A DNA stretch of 64,000 nt from Heyndrickxia vini (GCF_016772275.1 NZ_CP065425.1:3316653-3380652), one strand, 5' to 3'. Positions 1 to 9,780 are shown, numbered from the stretch's first letter. Numbers and translations: made by a program. Notes: a model not told the origin generated them from the sequence alone.

Positions 1-1
1 A

Positions 2-106
2 AAAGGCCGCTCATTGACTTTTATGCCGAAGAATATTTGTCCTCAAGAGCTGCAAGACAAAGCGGAACATGAATCCTATAAAATTTATGCTTTCTCATCT
101 TATTAA
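2..106 (+). CDS. Possible 3' end of a protein gene, cut by the window edge
   Basis: An open frame enters from the left edge and runs 34 codons to a TAA, ending in the residues YAFSSY. It stops just before a terminator-like hairpin, which is where a gene should end. I do not recognise the family and the piece is too short to assign. It could be a chance open frame; the adjoining frame is open for 23 codons. Confidence 0.3.
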   Translation, partial: KGRSLTFMPKNICPQELQDKAEHESYKIYAFSSY

Positions 107-110
107 AAAA

Positions 111-160
111 GGTGTCAGACACTCGCTATGGACAAATGTCCACAAGCGGTGCCTGACACC
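111..160. terminator. GTGTCAGRCAC-type palindromic hairpin, likely ald terminator
   Basis: The outer arms GGTGTCAGACAC and GTGCCTGACACC pair with one mismatch, and a nested TGGACA/TGTCCA hairpin sits inside. It lies 3' of the alanine dehydrogenase gene and of the left-edge open frame, so it can terminate from both sides. The same palindrome recurs at 4486 and 7116. Confidence 0.6.
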
Positions 161-178
161 CTTGTTCGTATCACTTAA

Positions 179-1312
179 TTATGCATTTATTGCTTCTTTA
201 GAAATCGCTTCTTCTACTGTTACATATTTGTAACCAAGATCATTTGCTACCGCTTCAAATGTTACATGTCCGTTCGCTACGTTGACACCCGCTTTAATGG
301 CTGGGTTGTCATTCACTGCTTTAACTACACCTTTTGATGCAATTTGAACTGCGTAAGGAATGGTTACATTTGTTAAAGCAATAGTAGATGTACGTGGAAC
401 CGCTCCAGGCATATTAGCTACTGCATAATGAACAACACCATGCTTAACATAAGTAGGGTCATCATGAGTTGTAATATGATCAACTGTTTCGAAGTTTCCA
501 CCTTGGTCGATTGCAACGTCTACGATAACGGAGCCAGGTTGCATAGATTTAACCATTTCTTCTGTCACTAATTTAGGAGCTTTTGCACCAGGAATTAGTA
601 CTGAGCCAATAACCAAATCAGATTCTTTAACAGCTTCAGCAATATTATATGGATTTGACATTAAAGTTTGAACACTTGTACCAAAAATGTCTTCTAATTG
701 GCGTAAACGATCTGGATTTAAATCGATGATTGTTACATCTGCACCAAGACCAACAGCGATTTTCGCAGCGTTTGTTCCAACCATTCCACCGCCAATAATC
801 GTTACTTTTCCGCGTTTCACTCCAGGCACTCCACTTAGTAGAATTCCTTTTCCGCCTTGTGTTTTTTCAAGGAATTGCGCACCGATTTGGGATGCCATTC
901 TACCTGCAACTTCACTCATTGGTGAAAGAAGTGGCAATGTACGATTTACTGTAACTGTTTCATAAGCAATAGCAATCACTTCACTATCTACTAATGCTTT
1001 TGTTAATTCAGGTTCTGCAGCTAAGTGAAGGTAAGTAAATAATAGTAACCCTTTACGGAAATAACCATACTCAGATGCAAGTGGTTCTTTAACTTTCATG
1101 ATCATATCTGCTTTTGCCCATACATCTGAAGCGCTTTCAATGATTTCCGCACCAGCTTGTTTATATTCTTCGTTCGTAAAACCACTGCCTAATCCAGCAT
1201 TTGTTTCAATAATTACTTTATGTCCAGCATTTAATAAGTGAACGACACCAGCAGGAGTCATTGCCACACGATTTTCATTATTTTTAATTTCCTTAGGAAC
1301 ACCGATAATCAT
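179..1312 (-). CDS. ald: Alanine dehydrogenase
   Basis: This enzyme performs NAD-dependent oxidative deamination of L-alanine to pyruvate and ammonium in the cytoplasm. In Bacillus it lets cells use alanine as carbon and nitrogen source and supports sporulation. The 377-residue length is normal for the family. The catalytic lysine lies in MKVKEP (Lys75) and the catalytic histidine in YLHLA (His96). The NAD-binding glycine loop GGGMVG is at 174-179 of a Rossmann domain. The ATG is preceded by AAGGAGATG. A PucR-type regulator is immediately upstream on the same strand, as for adeR and ald in B. subtilis, so activation by that protein in response to alanine is likely. The gene is complete and the assignment is secure. 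Confidence 0.96.
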   Translation of the reverse strand: MIIGVPKEIKNNENRVAMTPAGVVHLLNAGHKVIIETNAGLGSGFTNEEYKQAGAEIIESASDVWAKADMIMKVKEPLASEYGYFRKGLLLFTYLHLAAEPELTKALVDSEVIAIAYETVTVNRTLPLLSPMSEVAGRMASQIGAQFLEKTQGGKGILLSGVPGVKRGKVTIIGGGMVGTNAAKIAVGLGADVTIIDLNPDRLRQLEDIFGTSVQTLMSNPYNIAEAVKESDLVIGSVLIPGAKAPKLVTEEMVKSMQPGSVIVDVAIDQGGNFETVDHITTHDDPTYVKHGVVHYAVANMPGAVPRTSTIALTNVTIPYAVQIASKGVVKAVNDNPAIKAGVNVANGHVTFEAVANDLGYKYVTVEEAISKEAINA

Positions 1313-1400
1313 CTATAAACATCTCCTTAAAGATAAGTCAGTAATGCGCTTACAATGCTATTATATTCCTCTTTCTAACATATTGCTTTATGAATAATAT

Positions 1401-1447
1401 AAAAAATAAGAGTGGGGATTTGTGAAAAATCACAAATCCTTACTCTT
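1401..1447 (-). terminator. Terminator of the PucR-type regulator gene
   Basis: Arms 1408-1424 and 1431-1447 form a hairpin of about 17 bp with a short A-rich loop, followed on the minus strand by a T-rich run. The right arm overlaps the last codons and stop of the regulator. It separates the regulator transcript from ald, which therefore probably has its own promoter in 1313-1400. Confidence 0.7.
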
Positions 1448-2668
1448 CATGTCCTCCATTTTTAAATCCAGAAATAACGTTAGCTTTTGATTCGGATCTT
1501 TTAAATCTATTTCTGCAATTTCAACAATTCGTTTTAGTCGGTAATTTAATGTGTTTGTATGAACATGCAGCACCTTTGCAGCATCGTGAACATTATTATC
1601 ACATTCCAAATACGTCTTTAGCGTTAGTAAAAGATTCGATTGATGTTTTCGATCATATGCTCTTAATTGTTCAATTGTATAATTTTTATATTGTTCCCGA
1701 GCTCTAATGTGAGAGAGCTCCTCGATAAATTGATAGATCCCTAATTCTTGATAACAAATGGTTTTTGCTAATTCAGTTGAGAAATGTGTTTTCAATTCCA
1801 AAACTTTTAAGGCTTCCGTATAGCTTTTATTAATTTGTAATGGAGAATTATAAAATAATCCTGACGAACCTTTTACTTGTTCGATTTGTAATCGTTCTTT
1901 TATTTTATCAATAAACTGCTGGATAAATTGTTTTGTATTTTTAATAGAAGTATTTTCGTTTTCGTAACGAAGCAGAAGAATGAGCTGATTTTGATCAAAC
2001 ACTCGACATATCACTTTTGCATGTTGTAATGTTTCTATTAAATAGTAGGAATGCTTCTCTATTTGCTGATTGACTTCCTGATCAAAATCGATAATAGCAA
2101 TCACTAACGCGCCATCCAAATTCATCCTAAATTTTTCGGCCTGTCGTTTGATTTCATTTAGCTTTTGGAAGTGTCCTGTTAGAAGTTTCCAAAAGAATTC
2201 ATTATAATCCTCTTCCACTTTCCTTTTCTTTATTTGATGTTGGAGAAGTTGATTTTTCACTAATTTTGCCGCTTCCTTAAGGAGTTGTATCTTCTCCTCA
2301 CCGAAATTCTCATGATCAGTTTGAGCCCATATAAAGCCAAGAACTTCCTTATTTTTTCTTACCGAAACAGCGATACGGTTTCCGAGTCCGACTTTCTCAA
2401 TTGCGGGTATGATAATTGGCTCGTCACTTTCGAATAGTTTAGGCATTACACCGTTTTTCCAAAGCGTATGAATCACATTATCAGGGACTTTTCTTCTTAT
2501 AATAGTAGCGATTCTTGCGGGATCAACATTTTCTTCATGCGTACTATACGCGATGATTCGATGATTTGAATCTTCTATTGTAATAGGACATTGCAAAATC
2601 TCTCCAATACGATCCGCCAACCCTTCGAGAGAATCAAAGTTATCTTTAAAATTTTGAGAATGGCTCAC
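1430..2668 (-). CDS. PucR/CdaR-type regulator, probable AdeR activator of ald
   Basis: This is a cytoplasmic DNA-binding regulator. The N-terminal and middle parts (to about residue 300) are a GAF/GGDEF-like sensory region of the CdaR type. The C-terminal 60 residues carry the PucR helix-turn-helix, with the pattern NNVHDAAKVLHVHTNTLNYRLKRI typical of the family (shown here in shortened form: DAAKVLHVHTNTLNYRL). I choose the GTG at 2668 because AAAGGGAAG lies six bases before it; an in-frame GTG at 2686 would add six residues but overlaps that site. In B. subtilis the homologous protein AdeR activates the adjacent ald gene, and the position here suggests the same role. The exact ligand is not visible. 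Confidence 0.85.
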   Translation of the reverse strand: MSHSQNFKDNFDSLEGLADRIGEILQCPITIEDSNHRIIAYSTHEENVDPARIATIIRRKVPDNVIHTLWKNGVMPKLFESDEPIIIPAIEKVGLGNRIAVSVRKNKEVLGFIWAQTDHENFGEEKIQLLKEAAKLVKNQLLQHQIKKRKVEEDYNEFFWKLLTGHFQKLNEIKRQAEKFRMNLDGALVIAIIDFDQEVNQQIEKHSYYLIETLQHAKVICRVFDQNQLILLLRYENENTSIKNTKQFIQQFIDKIKERLQIEQVKGSSGLFYNSPLQINKSYTEALKVLELKTHFSTELAKTICYQELGIYQFIEELSHIRAREQYKNYTIEQLRAYDRKHQSNLLLTLKTYLECDNNVHDAAKVLHVHTNTLNYRLKRIVEIAEIDLKDPNQKLTLFLDLKMEDMKSKDL

Positions 2669-3087
2669 TTCAAACTTCCCTTTCACAATATAAATATAAT
2701 TAATTTTACCATATTCAGTTCCCCTTTTGTGGAATTACACAAATTGAAATATTACTTTTTTGCTTTTCACACAACTTTATCCTCTTTTATTTTATGATAT
2801 ACTAAAAAAACTTCCTAATTCTTTAATGAAAACGTTTACAAGGTAGTAGTCAAAATAAAATTATTGTAGTAAACTAATTTCATAGTAATATTGGTGAAGA
2901 TTGGCTATTCTCTTTTGTAAAATGATTTTTCAGAATAAATAGAACTATTAATCTTTTGGGAAGGCTTAATTAAAAATAGTATTGCACAATATTTTTGATT
3001 GCCTAAAGAACTAAACAAAGGAATAAAATATTTCTCTTATTTTATCCAAAGAATTAGTCAATTTCTCTAATTTAAGGGGTGGAACAA
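2669..3087. other. Intergenic control region between regulator and permease
   Basis: This AT-rich stretch of about 420 bases separates divergent genes and has no convincing reading frame. It must hold promoters for both. The one clear element is the cre site at 2827-2840. The ribosome binding site AAGGGGTGG at 3074-3082 serves the permease. Confidence 0.6.
2827..2840. promoter_or_regulatory. Catabolite-responsive element (CcpA site)
   Basis: TGAAAACGTTTACA matches the Bacillus cre consensus TGWAANCGNTNWCA at every defined position. It lies 159 bases upstream of the regulator start and 247 upstream of the permease start, so either or both could be under carbon catabolite control. This fits an amino acid degradation locus. 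Confidence 0.7.
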
Positions 3088-4455
3088 ATGAACAACCAAG
3101 AACTTCAGCGTGGCCTTGAAGAAAGACATATTACATTAATGTCATTAGGGGCCTGTATCGGGGTAGGATTATTTCTCGGCTCCGCCAAAACAATTGAACT
3201 AGCAGGACCAGCAATATTGATTGCCTATGTTGTCGCGGGTGCGATTATGTTTGTTATTATGCGCGCACTTGGCGAAATGGCCATTCAAAACCCGGTAGCC
3301 GGATCTTTTAGTCGTTATGCAAAAGATTATCTTGGACCACTTGCCGGTTACATTACTGGATGGAACTATTGGTTTTTATGGGTTGTTACATGTATGGCTG
3401 AAATTACAGCAGTAGGTGTATATATGCATTTATGGTTCCCAGATGTTCCTAATTGGATTTGGGCATTAGCTGCACTTGTAATAATGACATTTGTTAACTT
3501 AATCACTGTTAAAGCTTATGGAGAATTTGAATTTTGGTTTGCTTTAATTAAAATTGTTGCAATTATTGCGATGATCATTATTGGTCTATTAATTATTATA
3601 TTCGGTTTTGGAAATGGTGGTATCGCCACAGGTATCAGCAATCTATGGAAACATGGTGGTTTTGCTCCAAATGGAATGAAAGGCATTTTGCTATCAATGC
3701 AAATGGTCATGTTTGCATATCTCGGCATTGAAATGCTTGGGGTAACTGCAGGTGAAGCGAAGAATCCTGAAAAAACCATATCAAAGGCAGTAAATACGGT
3801 ATTCTGGCGCATCCTTATTTTCTATGTTGGTGCATTATTTGTCATCATGTCAATTTATCCATGGAATGAAATTGGTACGGCAGGTAGTCCATTTGTTATG
3901 ACATTTGAAAAGATCGGGATTCGTCAAGCAGCAGGAATCATCAACTTTGTTGTACTTACAGCCGCACTTTCAAGTTGTAATAGCGGGATTTTTAGTACAG
4001 GCCGTATGCTATTTAACTTAGCTGAACAAAATCAAGCACCGGCATCTTTGAAAAAAGTAAATAAAGGCGGAGTACCATCCTTGGCGATTATCCTTTCAGC
4101 CGCTGCTTTATTAGTCGGTGTTATTCTAAATTATTTAGTGCCGGAAAAAGTATTTGCTTGGGTTACAAGTATCTCTACATTTGGTGCTGTATGGACATGG
4201 GCAATGATCTTACTATCCCAACTTAAATTTAGAAAAAACATGTCCCCGGAAGAACGTGCGAAAATCAAATTTAAAGCACCATTCTGGCCATATGGGAACT
4301 ACATTGCACTAGCCTTTCTAGTAGTCGTCATCATATTAATGGGATTCTCAAAAGATACAAGTATCGCCTTAATCGTCGGACCATTATGGCTACTCCTACT
4401 AGTAGCCGTCTATTACGGAAAAGGCATCAACAAACAAACAAAGAAAAACTCATAA
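3088..4455 (+). CDS. Amino acid permease, APC superfamily (AAT type)
   Basis: This is a 455-residue integral membrane transporter of the AapA/ProY kind, with about 12 hydrophobic segments and no signal peptide. The N-terminal signature LMSLGACIGVGLFLGSA is the glycine-rich first transmembrane helix that binds substrate in the APC fold, and GEMA-NPVAGSFSRYA follows. An in-frame GTG at 3079 lies inside the ribosome binding site AAGGGGTGG, so the ATG at 3088 is the start. Substrate cannot be read from the sequence; the neighbours (ald and its regulator, and the alanine symporter downstream) make alanine or a related small amino acid plausible. A cre site lies upstream. Confidence 0.88.
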   Translation: MNNQELQRGLEERHITLMSLGACIGVGLFLGSAKTIELAGPAILIAYVVAGAIMFVIMRALGEMAIQNPVAGSFSRYAKDYLGPLAGYITGWNYWFLWVVTCMAEITAVGVYMHLWFPDVPNWIWALAALVIMTFVNLITVKAYGEFEFWFALIKIVAIIAMIIIGLLIIIFGFGNGGIATGISNLWKHGGFAPNGMKGILLSMQMVMFAYLGIEMLGVTAGEAKNPEKTISKAVNTVFWRILIFYVGALFVIMSIYPWNEIGTAGSPFVMTFEKIGIRQAAGIINFVVLTAALSSCNSGIFSTGRMLFNLAEQNQAPASLKKVNKGGVPSLAIILSAAALLVGVILNYLVPEKVFAWVTSISTFGAVWTWAMILLSQLKFRKNMSPEERAKIKFKAPFWPYGNYIALAFLVVVIILMGFSKDTSIALIVGPLWLLLLVAVYYGKGINKQTKKNS

Positions 4456-4485
4456 TTGCCACCATCTTGTTAAATACTGAACAAA

Positions 4486-4522
4486 GTGTCAGGCACCGTT
4501 TTGGTGCTTGGCATTTTTTTTG
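4486..4522 (+). terminator. Rho-independent terminator of the permease gene
   Basis: GTGTCAGGCACC and GGTGCTTGGCAT form the stem and a run of eight T follows. It belongs to the same GTGTCAGGCACC palindrome family as the elements at 111 and 7116. Confidence 0.85.
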
Positions 4523-4555
4523 CATCATTCCAATTCAGAAATATTAGATAAACTA

Positions 4556-4584
4556 TTGAAATACGGTATGGTTCAACCGATAAT
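4556..4584 (+). promoter_or_regulatory. Sigma-A type promoter of the autolysin gene
   Basis: TTGAAA and GATAAT are separated by exactly 17 bases, each one base off the consensus hexamer. The predicted start of transcription would be about 60 bases before the autolysin ATG. Confidence 0.55.
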
Positions 4585-4655
4585 AAGACTAATAAAGACA
4601 ATTTAATACATTACTAGACAAATAGAATATTTAAAGATATAGGGGGCTAGTTTAC

Positions 4656-7106
4656 ATGAAGAAAATGGGGAAAGCTCTTGTACTTTCTACAAGTATATTG
4701 ATGGCTACACCATTACTGCCAATGACTTCACTTACGGCAATTAAAGCAGAAGCGAGCACCGCCACCATTAAAATGAAGAAGACAGCTTTTCAAACGAAGG
4801 ATCGTTTAAATCTCCGAAGTGGCTCTAGCACGAAGGACAAAATACTTCTCACAATTCCAAAAGGAAAAATCGTTCAAGCAACTGAAAAAAAAGGCAGCTG
4901 GTATAAAGTATCTTATACATATAAGTCCAAAAACAAAAACACCACGAAAACAGGATGGGTCAGCTCCTCTTTTTTAAAAGAATATGATCAATATCAAAAG
5001 ATAAGCAAAACCTACTATTTTACTAATAAAGCAACAAAATTCTATACGAAACCTAATACAAAGAATAAAGCAACCTACACCGTTGCGGCACAAAATGGAT
5101 TTGCCTCTACGCAAAAAGCGATAAATAGTCTTGGAGAAACATGGTATCGAATTTCATACAAAGGAAAAACACTATATGTGAACAGTAAGGATGTATCAAA
5201 AAAATCCTTTACATCATTTTCGCAAACAAAGTATAAAGCGAATAAAAATGCTTATTTATATCAATCCTATGGAAATGCACAAAAAAAGTTAATAGCAATA
5301 CCTAAAGGAACCATTGTCCAATCAAAAAAAAGAATCGGAGATTGGTATAGCATTTCCTATAAAGGAAAAAACGGATATATCTTTATCAGTGATTTCACTA
5401 AGTATTCCAAAATCACCTATAATACGTCTAAAACAGATATAAACTACTATATTACGAACCAACCAACGAAACTCTATTCAACTCCTGATACGAACGGAGC
5501 GGCAACCTATACCGTTGCAGCGAATTACGGATTTTCCTCCAATGAAGAAGTAACGAATAGTTTAGGGGAAACGATGTATAAAATCACGTACAACGAGGAA
5601 ACACTATACATCAATAGTCAGGACGTCACGAAAGCTACAGCAGATTCAATTAATAAAACAGATTACAAGGCAACAAAAGACACATATCTTTATCAATCCT
5701 TTGGTATAAATCAAAATAAATTAGTCAAAATTCCAAAAGGAACCATCATTACAACCTCTGAAAGATGGGGAGATTGGTATAGTACTAGTTATAAAGGATT
5801 AACAGGCTATGTTTTCATTAAGGACTTTTCAAAATACTCAAAGATTAAGGAACAAAAAATAGACGATACTACTTATGTCACAACAGATGCGTTAAATATA
5901 AGAAAATCATACGATGCTTCATCAACGATCCTAACCACCATTCCAAAATCAAAAATTGTTATTGCAAGCTATAAAGTTTCAAATGGGTGGTTTAAAATCC
6001 AATACGGAAAAACGATTGGCTATGTGAATGGAAAATATTTAACTCAAGTCCGGACAGGCGACCCGATAACCAATCATACAGGCTATCAATTTATCGACTT
6101 AAGAACGAAGTCTTCCGTAACCGCCGCACAAATTAATAACTATATTGAAAAATATGTTAAGTTAACTGGAAAGAAAAGTATTCTCACAGGCAAAGGTCAA
6201 GTCTTTATTAATGCTGGGAATAAATATGGAGTGAATTCACTTTATCTCGCTGCCCATGCGATCCATGAAAGCGCATATGGTACATCACTTCTCTCATTAG
6301 GAAAAAATAATTTATTTGGCTTTGGGGCCTATGATGCCACTCCATTTATTGCTGCCAATAAATTTAATAGTGTAGATGAATGTATTAACTATATCGCGCA
6401 AGAAATGAAGGCAACTTATTTAAATCCGAATAACTGGAAATACAGTGGTGCATATTTAGGGTTCAGTACGAAAGACATGAACAACAAAAGAATTGATGCA
6501 AATAGCGGCGGAATGAACTTCTGGTACGCAAGTGATCCATATTGGGGAAAAACGATTGCTAAACATATGCAAAATATTTTGCCTTTTGATTCTGCTTACT
6601 ATAAAAAAGCATCCGTAAATACAAAAGTGTTTTCTCAACCAACGAAACCCGAAGGAAGTGATATCTTCCCTGCTGACATCCAAGCTGCTACTAATAATGT
6701 ATTAGATTTCTATAGCGAAAGAGACACGGCAAGCAAAAAGAAAACATTCAAAAAAGGAACGGAATTTACACTACTAGAAAAAACAAATGATTTTTGGGTA
6801 AAAGTAAAAATCGGTAAAACAACATATTGGACAAACTCCATTAAATTTGATAATTACAAAAAATATATCTCAGTGAAAAATTTAGGAAGAGTCACTACAT
6901 CTGATTTAAATGTACGTAGCACAACTTCTACAAGCAACAGCAAAAATATTATTCATGTACTAAAACAAAATGAATTTGTCCAAATTATTTTAACGAAAGA
7001 CGGGAAACCGACGATGGACAAAGCAAAAGGTTGGTACAAAATAAAATTAGACAACGGAAAAACCGGCTGGATAAGCTCCTACTACATTACACAAGAATTG
7101 AAATAA
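4656..7106 (+). CDS. Secreted SH3-rich N-acetylglucosaminidase (autolysin)
   Basis: This 816-residue exported enzyme should cleave the glycan strands of peptidoglycan. It has a signal peptide (residues 1-33, ending at AEAS), then four or five SH3b-like modules to about residue 470 with the recurring pattern LNLRSGSS or IPKG-W-IS-KGK-GY. The glucosaminidase domain (about 490-650) carries the acidic catalytic residue in HAIHESAYGTS (Glu near 538), followed by NLFGFGAYD. Two more SH3 modules close the protein. The domain order resembles Bacillus LytD/LytG-type glucosaminidases. The ATG follows AGGGGGCTAG. It is a single-gene unit between two hairpins of the same repeat family. The central modules (residues 120-260 and 265-410) are internal duplicates. 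Confidence 0.9.
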   Translation: MKKMGKALVLSTSILMATPLLPMTSLTAIKAEASTATIKMKKTAFQTKDRLNLRSGSSTKDKILLTIPKGKIVQATEKKGSWYKVSYTYKSKNKNTTKTGWVSSSFLKEYDQYQKISKTYYFTNKATKFYTKPNTKNKATYTVAAQNGFASTQKAINSLGETWYRISYKGKTLYVNSKDVSKKSFTSFSQTKYKANKNAYLYQSYGNAQKKLIAIPKGTIVQSKKRIGDWYSISYKGKNGYIFISDFTKYSKITYNTSKTDINYYITNQPTKLYSTPDTNGAATYTVAANYGFSSNEEVTNSLGETMYKITYNEETLYINSQDVTKATADSINKTDYKATKDTYLYQSFGINQNKLVKIPKGTIITTSERWGDWYSTSYKGLTGYVFIKDFSKYSKIKEQKIDDTTYVTTDALNIRKSYDASSTILTTIPKSKIVIASYKVSNGWFKIQYGKTIGYVNGKYLTQVRTGDPITNHTGYQFIDLRTKSSVTAAQINNYIEKYVKLTGKKSILTGKGQVFINAGNKYGVNSLYLAAHAIHESAYGTSLLSLGKNNLFGFGAYDATPFIAANKFNSVDECINYIAQEMKATYLNPNNWKYSGAYLGFSTKDMNNKRIDANSGGMNFWYASDPYWGKTIAKHMQNILPFDSAYYKKASVNTKVFSQPTKPEGSDIFPADIQAATNNVLDFYSERDTASKKKTFKKGTEFTLLEKTNDFWVKVKIGKTTYWTNSIKFDNYKKYISVKNLGRVTTSDLNVRSTTSTSNSKNIIHVLKQNEFVQIILTKDGKPTMDKAKGWYKIKLDNGKTGWISSYYITQELK

Positions 7107-7115
7107 TCAATAAAA

Positions 7116-7147
7116 GTGTCAGGCACCGGGTGCCTGACACCTTTTTT
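7116..7147. terminator. Bidirectional terminator, GTGTCAGGCACC palindrome
   Basis: GTGTCAGGCACC and GGTGCCTGACAC form a perfect stem with a one-base centre, followed by six T on the plus strand and preceded by A-rich sequence for the minus strand. It lies between the convergent autolysin and symporter genes. Confidence 0.85.
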
Positions 7148-7149
7148 CA

Positions 7150-8562
7150 TTATTTTTCCAAACCTGAATTCGTTTCACCCCAAGCTTCGACATTTTTCAA
7201 TCCTTTTATATTCGAAGCTTTGAAAACCGGATCTTTGCCTTCAGCTTTTTGACGCCGATAATCAGCTAGGGCGGAGAAGGCAATTTTCCCTAATAATGCA
7301 ATCGCAATGAGGTTAATAATAGCCATTAGCGCCATAAATAAGTCTGCTAAACTCCAAACAAACTTCAATGAAGCAAGAGAACCAAATGCAACCATGCCGA
7401 CAACAGCAATTCGATATATATTTAACCAAACTTTGCTATTTTTGATAAAGTCTATATTTGATTCACCATAATAATAATTTCCTACAATTGAACTAAAAGC
7501 AAATAACAAGACAATAATCGCGACGAATATTCCCGCCCATGACCCAAGGCTTGTTTCCAGCGCATTTTGCGTTAAGATAATCCCATCTTGTTCTTTTGAT
7601 GTATATTGACCCGATAATAAAATGATAAATGCAGTACTGCTGCAAATAAGCAGTGTGTCCACAAATACGCCAAGCGATTGAATTAATCCTTGTTTTACAG
7701 GGTGGCTGACTTCAGCAGTAGCAGCGGCATTCGGGGCACTCCCCATCCCAGCTTCATTTGAAAATAACCCGCGTTTAATTCCATTCAGCATTGCCGCTCC
7801 AATAGCACCACCTGCCACTTCTTTGATCCCAAATGCACTTTCAAAAATTAATTTAAACACATGCGGAATCTCGGTAATATTCGTTACCATAATAAATAAA
7901 GCGATGAGAATGTAAGCTCCCGCCATAAATGGAACCATCAATTCAGCTACTTTTGCTATTCTCTTAATCCCCCCAAAAATAATAATTGCTGTAATAATTG
8001 TTAAGACAATAGCAATAAGCGACTTATTAATCCCAAATGATTGGTTAAAGGCACTCGTAATAGTATTTGCTTGTACAGAATTAAAAGCAAGTCCAAATGT
8101 AATCGAAATTAAAACGGCGAATATTATCCCCATCCATCGAGCATTTAATGCTTTATGCATATAGTAAGCTGGACCGCCGCGAAAGGTATCTCCATCTTTC
8201 ACTTTATAAATTTGCGCTAGCGTACTTTCTACAAATGCAGACGCGGAACCGATTAATGCAATTAACCACATCCAAAACACTGCACCAGGACCCCCCGTGG
8301 TAATTGCTATAGCAACACCGGCAAGATTGCCCGTTCCTACCCTTGAAGCCGTACTAATACAAAAAGCTTGAAAGGAAGAAACACCTTTTTTATCTCCTTT
8401 CGCACCTTCGCCTAATAGTCGAATCATTTCGCCTATCATTCTAAATTGAACAAACTTTGTACGAAAAGTAAAATAAAGTCCTAATCCAATTAGCATAATA
8501 ATTAAAATATAAGACCAAAGAACCGTATTCGTACCGCTTACTAAACTTTCAAATACTTTCAT
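7150..8562 (-). CDS. Sodium:alanine symporter (AGCS family)
   Basis: This 470-residue membrane protein belongs to the alanine or glycine:cation symporter family (AlsT/YrbD/DagA types). It has about 11 hydrophobic helices, starting with an uncleaved helix near residues 15-32. The family signatures ASRVGTGNLAGVAIAI, GGPAYYMHKAL and LFSNEAGMGSAPNAAA are all present. It imports alanine or glycine (some members glutamine) with sodium. With alanine dehydrogenase 6 kb away the locus is consistent with alanine use, though this gene has its own unit. The ATG is preceded by AAGGTG. The protein is full length. Confidence 0.9.
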   Translation of the reverse strand: MKVFESLVSGTNTVLWSYILIIMLIGLGLYFTFRTKFVQFRMIGEMIRLLGEGAKGDKKGVSSFQAFCISTASRVGTGNLAGVAIAITTGGPGAVFWMWLIALIGSASAFVESTLAQIYKVKDGDTFRGGPAYYMHKALNARWMGIIFAVLISITFGLAFNSVQANTITSAFNQSFGINKSLIAIVLTIITAIIIFGGIKRIAKVAELMVPFMAGAYILIALFIMVTNITEIPHVFKLIFESAFGIKEVAGGAIGAAMLNGIKRGLFSNEAGMGSAPNAAATAEVSHPVKQGLIQSLGVFVDTLLICSSTAFIILLSGQYTSKEQDGIILTQNALETSLGSWAGIFVAIIVLLFAFSSIVGNYYYGESNIDFIKNSKVWLNIYRIAVVGMVAFGSLASLKFVWSLADLFMALMAIINLIAIALLGKIAFSALADYRRQKAEGKDPVFKASNIKGLKNVEAWGETNSGLEK

Positions 8563-8727
8563 TCACCCGTCACCTTCTTCTCTCAGCTGTAATTTTCAAA
8601 CCAACATTCTTAATTTATCAAAATTAAACCTATTCAACAATGAATTTAAGGATAGAAGACTGAATCCCATGAATTTAGGAAAGCAGCATGCATATTCTTA
8701 TTTAACCTTAAAAGAAGGATTCAAACA

Positions 8728-8754
8728 TAAAAAAAGAGCCTATCTATTTAGGCA
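8728..8754 (-). terminator. Terminator of the coiled-coil protein gene
   Basis: On the minus strand GCCTAAATAGATAGGC forms a short hairpin followed by CTTTTTTT, about 20 bases after the stop codon at 8772. Confidence 0.7.
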
Positions 8755-8771
8755 CTATGTTGAGACCAATA

Positions 8772-9170
8772 TTAATTTGTAGAAATCGGATTCACGTAAA
8801 TAGCTTGGGAGTAATTTAATTTAACACATCCTTCTAAGTCCGTTTCTTTTAGTAATCCAAGATTTAACGCCGACTTGATCTTCACTTCGTCAGGTTTTTT
8901 CTGAATTAGATCCGTCAATTTTAATTCTTCCAACCTTTTTACCGTTTCGTCCTGTTCAAATTTCTCCAATGTTCTAATTTGTCTCTGTAATTTATACCCG
9001 CTGATATTTAGCTCACCTTTTACATTTTTCCCAACAGCAATATCAAAGTATTGATTAAACGCCTTTTTTAACTTTTCTAATTCCTTTTCAACCTCTTTTT
9101 TCTTTTGATTCAGTTCATCATACTGCACAATCATCTCTTTAGTAATGAAATAATCAACATTATTATTCAA
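8772..9170 (-). CDS. Small hypothetical coiled-coil protein
   Basis: The 132-residue product is charged and helical. A heptad-like stretch from about residue 15 to 42, rich in Gln, Lys and Glu, suggests a coiled coil, and residues 60-90 form a second helical part with LEKFEQDETVKRLEEL. No signal peptide, membrane segment or known catalytic motif is visible. It starts with TTG preceded by GGAGGG at good spacing and is followed by a terminator, so it is very probably a real gene. I do not recognise the family; short coiled-coil proteins of this type are common in phage and accessory DNA, but no phage genes are nearby. Confidence 0.7.
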   Translation of the reverse strand: MNNNVDYFITKEMIVQYDELNQKKKEVEKELEKLKKAFNQYFDIAVGKNVKGELNISGYKLQRQIRTLEKFEQDETVKRLEELKLTDLIQKKPDEVKIKSALNLGLLKETDLEGCVKLNYSQAIYVNPISTN

Positions 9171-9309
9171 TTTAATCCCTCCACTCTCAATAGTTCATCA
9201 TATTGTGAAAGGCGTACATATATTCCTATATTTCAATTAGTTTTTTTGCAAATGTATGTTAAAATAAAGATGTGAAATAAAATCACTTATAAGAAAGAAG
9301 GCACTTATT

Positions 9310-9777
9310 ATGAAGGTAAAAGACTTCATGATCCGGGATGTAATCACAGTTAATGAAAACGATTCTATAAAACATTTACTGAATACGTTAGTTGATAACA
9401 AAATTGGCGGTGCACCTATAGTGGACTCTGATGGTAAACTAGTCGGAATGATAAGTGATGGAGATGTATTAAGAAGCATTCAATTAAAAGACAAAGTGGT
9501 TTATGATTACTTTAGCTTGATGGCTTACACATTTGAAAAAGGAAACCTCGAAAAAGTGTTGGCGTCTATGAAAGATCAGCCCTTAAAGAAAATAGCTAAG
9601 AAGCACGGAACTGTAACTTTGAAAGAAAATGATGATATGGAAACAGCTTTAAAACTTTTGGCAAAACACCATTTCAAAAAAATTCCGGTTACCGATGCAA
9701 ATCATAAAGTTGTCGGCGTCATCAGCCGCGGAGACATTATTCGAACAATCCAAAAAAACATACTTCAAATATTATAA
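9310..9777 (+). CDS. CBS-domain pair protein
   Basis: This 155-residue cytoplasmic protein consists of two CBS motifs forming one Bateman module. The first begins MKVKDFMIRDVITVNENDS and continues IGGAPIVDSDGKLVGMISDGD; the second is near residues 95-145 with KKIPVTDANHKVVGVISRGDII. Such modules bind adenosine nucleotides and act as energy or nucleotide sensors. There is no fused effector domain, so the target is unknown. The ATG is preceded by GAAAGAAGG and a strong hairpin follows the stop. It is monocistronic and lies divergent from the coiled-coil gene. Confidence 0.88.
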   Translation: MKVKDFMIRDVITVNENDSIKHLLNTLVDNKIGGAPIVDSDGKLVGMISDGDVLRSIQLKDKVVYDYFSLMAYTFEKGNLEKVLASMKDQPLKKIAKKHGTVTLKENDDMETALKLLAKHHFKKIPVTDANHKVVGVISRGDIIRTIQKNILQIL

Positions 9778-9780
9778 ATT

